Below are positions 62,351 to 64,000 of a DNA stretch of 64,000 nucleotides, piece after piece. Position numbers and translations under genes: made by a program. This stretch comes from Longibacter sp051155795. GTDB lineage: Bacteria; Bacteroidota; Rhodothermia; Rhodothermales; Salinibacteraceae. The notes beneath the pieces are model-generated. The model had not been told where the DNA came from, ran no database searches, and saw nothing but the letters and a program-made list of their open reading frames with translations. The stretch spans positions 1 through 64,000 of the forward strand of contig NZ_DAXETW010000011.1 of NCBI RefSeq assembly GCF_051155795.1, in the 5' to 3' direction. How positions within the stretch are numbered: the stretch's first letter is position 1; each line of letters opens with the position of its first letter.

Positions 62351-63361
62351 GTGACCTTTTCGTATCCGCGATACCTCGAAGCCAAACGAAGCGTCGACGA
62401 ACGAGCACGCCACCCGAAGGTATGGACAACGTTTCTCGAAGCAGCGGCCGAGATTGCGCTTGCGAACCCAGGCCGTCCGCTGCGAGTGCTCGAGATTGGC
62501 GCAGGCGTCGGGGACCTGGCTATCAAGATTCTCAACGAACTCGACGCCGAGTCCGTCAACTACACCGTCCTCGACGTGAACGCGGATAATCTCGATCGCG
62601 CCAGAGAACGTATCGCTTCGTCACTCGACATGGAGGCATCAGAGGACGATGCCTTCGTCTCGACAAGCAGGCGAAACCATCGCGTTCGATTCGTAGAAGA
62701 CGATCTCACATCCTTCGCAAGACATGATCGCGAGGAGCCGGATACAGGGACGTATCACGTCATCGTAGGACAAGCAATCATTGACATTCTTCCGACATAC
62801 ATCTCTTTGCGAATCGCTCACGGTCTGCTACGGTCCGGTGGGCTTGCATATCTGCCGATCCATGTCGACGGACTCACTGAGTTCGAACCGACAGAGATGT
62901 ATGACATGGATAAACGAGTCATGAATGTATACCATGATACCATGACACGGACCTACTCGGTGGATGCGAGGTGGGGGCCAGATCCGTCGGGTGCCGATAG
63001 AAGTGATGCCGCCCGCATCGACGGTGCTCCCACCGTTTGCGACGCTATAGCCGTGCAGTCCGACGGCGCGCGTTGCGGTCGGGACCTGCTCATTGACGCA
63101 CCTGGCGCGGGGTTCGATGTCGTGGATGCGGGCAGCTCCGACTGGCTAGTGCGACCGGATTCGAAAACCGGTGGGTACGTCGAGGAGGAAGACTACTTTC
63201 TAGCCTGCATGCTTCATTTCGTGGAGGAAGCTCTGACCGATGCCGCCTCCATCGACAGGTCGCAACTTGAGGACTGGCTGGCCCGTCGACGCCGCCAGCT
63301 TGATGACGCCACGTTGATGCTACTGGTTCACAACCTGGACGTCTTGCTTCGGCGGCGCTGA
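62351..63361 (+). CDS. Class I SAM-dependent methyltransferase
   Basis: A 336-residue protein with a Rossmann SAM-binding fold: motif I LRVLEIGAGVGDLAIKIL, post-I acidic end VLDVNADNL, motif II region VRFVEDDLTSF and motif III-like LLRSGGLAYLPIHVDG. The C-terminal half (about 190-336) is not recognised and may give substrate specificity. I take GTG 62351 (MTFSYPRYLEAKRS); the frame is open to 62258 and would overlap the PTPS-like gene by 28 bases. It is the last gene of the RibA-RibD/dehydrogenase/PTPS-like group and could methylate its product. Confidence 0.8.
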   Translation: MTFSYPRYLEAKRSVDERARHPKVWTTFLEAAAEIALANPGRPLRVLEIGAGVGDLAIKILNELDAESVNYTVLDVNADNLDRARERIASSLDMEASEDDAFVSTSRRNHRVRFVEDDLTSFARHDREEPDTGTYHVIVGQAIIDILPTYISLRIAHGLLRSGGLAYLPIHVDGLTEFEPTEMYDMDKRVMNVYHDTMTRTYSVDARWGPDPSGADRSDAARIDGAPTVCDAIAVQSDGARCGRDLLIDAPGAGFDVVDAGSSDWLVRPDSKTGGYVEEEDYFLACMLHFVEEALTDAASIDRSQLEDWLARRRRQLDDATLMLLVHNLDVLLRRR

Positions 63362-63414
63362 CCCTGAAGAATGCAAACCGGGACAGAGTGCGTGATACGT
63401 GTGATGCTTTGCCG

Positions 63415-63999
63415 TCACAAACCGAGATCCTCGGTCGGATTGTCGTTGAAGAGTCGTCCTTCGCGAATATACTCGCGGACCATTTTCTCCGATTTATGTC
63501 CGGTGTGGCGCATAATGATGCGTTCAGGGGTACCGGAACGGGCAGCCTGCGTCGTGAATCCGGCTCGCAACGAGTGCCCGCTGTAGGCGTCGGCGTCTAA
63601 GCCAGCCCGACCGGCGGCACGTTTTACGATTAGCGCGACGCTACGGCCGGTCAGGGCAGATTCTGCGACATTACCGTGTCGGTCGACGCCCCGAAAAATC
63701 GGCCCCGCGTCGATTCCGGCGGCATTCAGCCAACTCCGCAGGCTTCGCACCGGGCACGTGGTGGGCTTCGAACCGTACCGGAGGCCCTTGACGTGGCCGC
63801 GACCTTCCTGATCAGATTTGCTCTGGCGCACGACGAGTCGTAGTCCATCGGCGTTGAAGCCGACGTCCGACACGTGCAGCCCGACAAGTTCACTTCGGCG
63901 GAGTGCGCCGGCAAAACCGACCAGGAGAAGCGCCCGATCCCGCTTTGCCGCGAGGGTTAGGCGGTCCGTCTCCGGCGACCGGGGTAGCGACTCGACCAT
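63415..63999 (-). CDS. Tyrosine recombinase/integrase, cut by the window edge
   Basis: The catalytic part of a phage-integrase-family recombinase with all six residues: Arg in GALRRSELVGL, Lys in RQSKSDQEG, His-Arg in GHSLRAGFTTQAA, His in MRHTGHKSE and the nucleophile Tyr in MVREYIREGRL. 194 codons are seen. The frame is still open at the right edge, and the N-terminal core-binding domain must lie beyond it. It is convergent with the methyltransferase gene (53 bases apart). Such single recombinases mark islands, integrons or plasmid-type elements, so accessory DNA may begin here. Confidence 0.88.
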   Translation of the reverse strand: MVESLPRSPETDRLTLAAKRDRALLLVGFAGALRRSELVGLHVSDVGFNADGLRLVVRQSKSDQEGRGHVKGLRYGSKPTTCPVRSLRSWLNAAGIDAGPIFRGVDRHGNVAESALTGRSVALIVKRAAGRAGLDADAYSGHSLRAGFTTQAARSGTPERIIMRHTGHKSEKMVREYIREGRLFNDNPTEDLGL

Positions 64000-64000
64000 C

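Noticed and set aside
1..64000. CRISPR arrays, rRNA operons, insertion sequences and further tRNAs
   Set aside because: I saw no regularly spaced direct repeats, rRNA segments, transposase genes with terminal repeats, or second cloverleaf. The only repeat array is the 23-base tandem near 56.8 kb.

Overview
This is a GC-rich, densely coded stretch of bacterial chromosome with acid-rich proteins. It most resembles a halophilic member of the Rhodothermota (Salinibacter and relatives). That placement is an inference from gene families: a Bacteroidota-like gene set, a short aconitase, a BchC-like dehydrogenase next to a RibA-RibD fusion, a complete glycerol plus dihydroxyacetone (DHA) locus, and acidic low-complexity tails. 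No 16S rRNA is present to confirm it.

Layout. 1-7.2 kb: a giant surface beta-barrel protein (probably starting before the window), murA, a cysteine desulfurase and a TIGR04282-type transferase. 7.4-20.8 kb: a glycerol/DHA island. Two paralogous class I fructose-1,6-bisphosphatases (fbp, + strand) stand at its two ends. Between them, all on the - strand and in transcriptional order, are glpK, glpD, an outer-membrane protein, an unrecognised polytopic membrane protein, dhaK, dhaL and a triple fusion DhaM-HPr-enzyme I. 20.9-30.4 kb: a hypothetical protein, enoyl-CoA hydratase, aconitase, a degenerate squalene/phytoene-synthase-like protein, purM, plsY, gpsA and an AlbA_2 domain protein. 30.7-35.1 kb: parC-parE (topoisomerase IV type). 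35.2-39 kb: an EamA permease and a P-type cation ATPase. 39.5-46.7 kb: tRNA-Pro(GGG) with an intrinsic terminator, a RodZ-like protein, ligA and a 7TMR-HD phosphodiesterase. 46.8-53 kb: a GntR regulator, a two-gene pair (2-TM protein and zinc ribbon), a SirB1-type protein, pruA with a strong terminator, and a LolC/E-type permease. 53.3-58.9 kb: 1-Cys peroxiredoxin, nitrilase-family amidase, RraA, purC, a LacI regulator and a ThiD-like protein. 59.4-63.4 kb: a tight four-gene operon (RibA-RibD C-terminal fusion, BchC-like dehydrogenase, PTPS/QueD-like protein with Glu at the Cys position, SAM methyltransferase). 63.4 kb to the edge: a tyrosine recombinase cut by the window.

How it works together. 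Glycerol would enter through an unknown route (no GlpF is visible), be phosphorylated by GlpK and oxidised by GlpD to DHAP. Free DHA would be phosphorylated by DhaKL using phosphate relayed from PEP through the single-chain DhaM-HPr-EI. DHAP then feeds gluconeogenesis through FBPase. GpsA and PlsY, further along, make and acylate glycerol-3-phosphate for phospholipids. The two most promising under-described systems are this island (self-contained phosphorelay plus candidate novel transporter) and the four-gene RibA-RibD/dehydrogenase/PTPS/methyltransferase operon, which looks like a GTP-derived pterin- or flavin-like pathway of unknown product.
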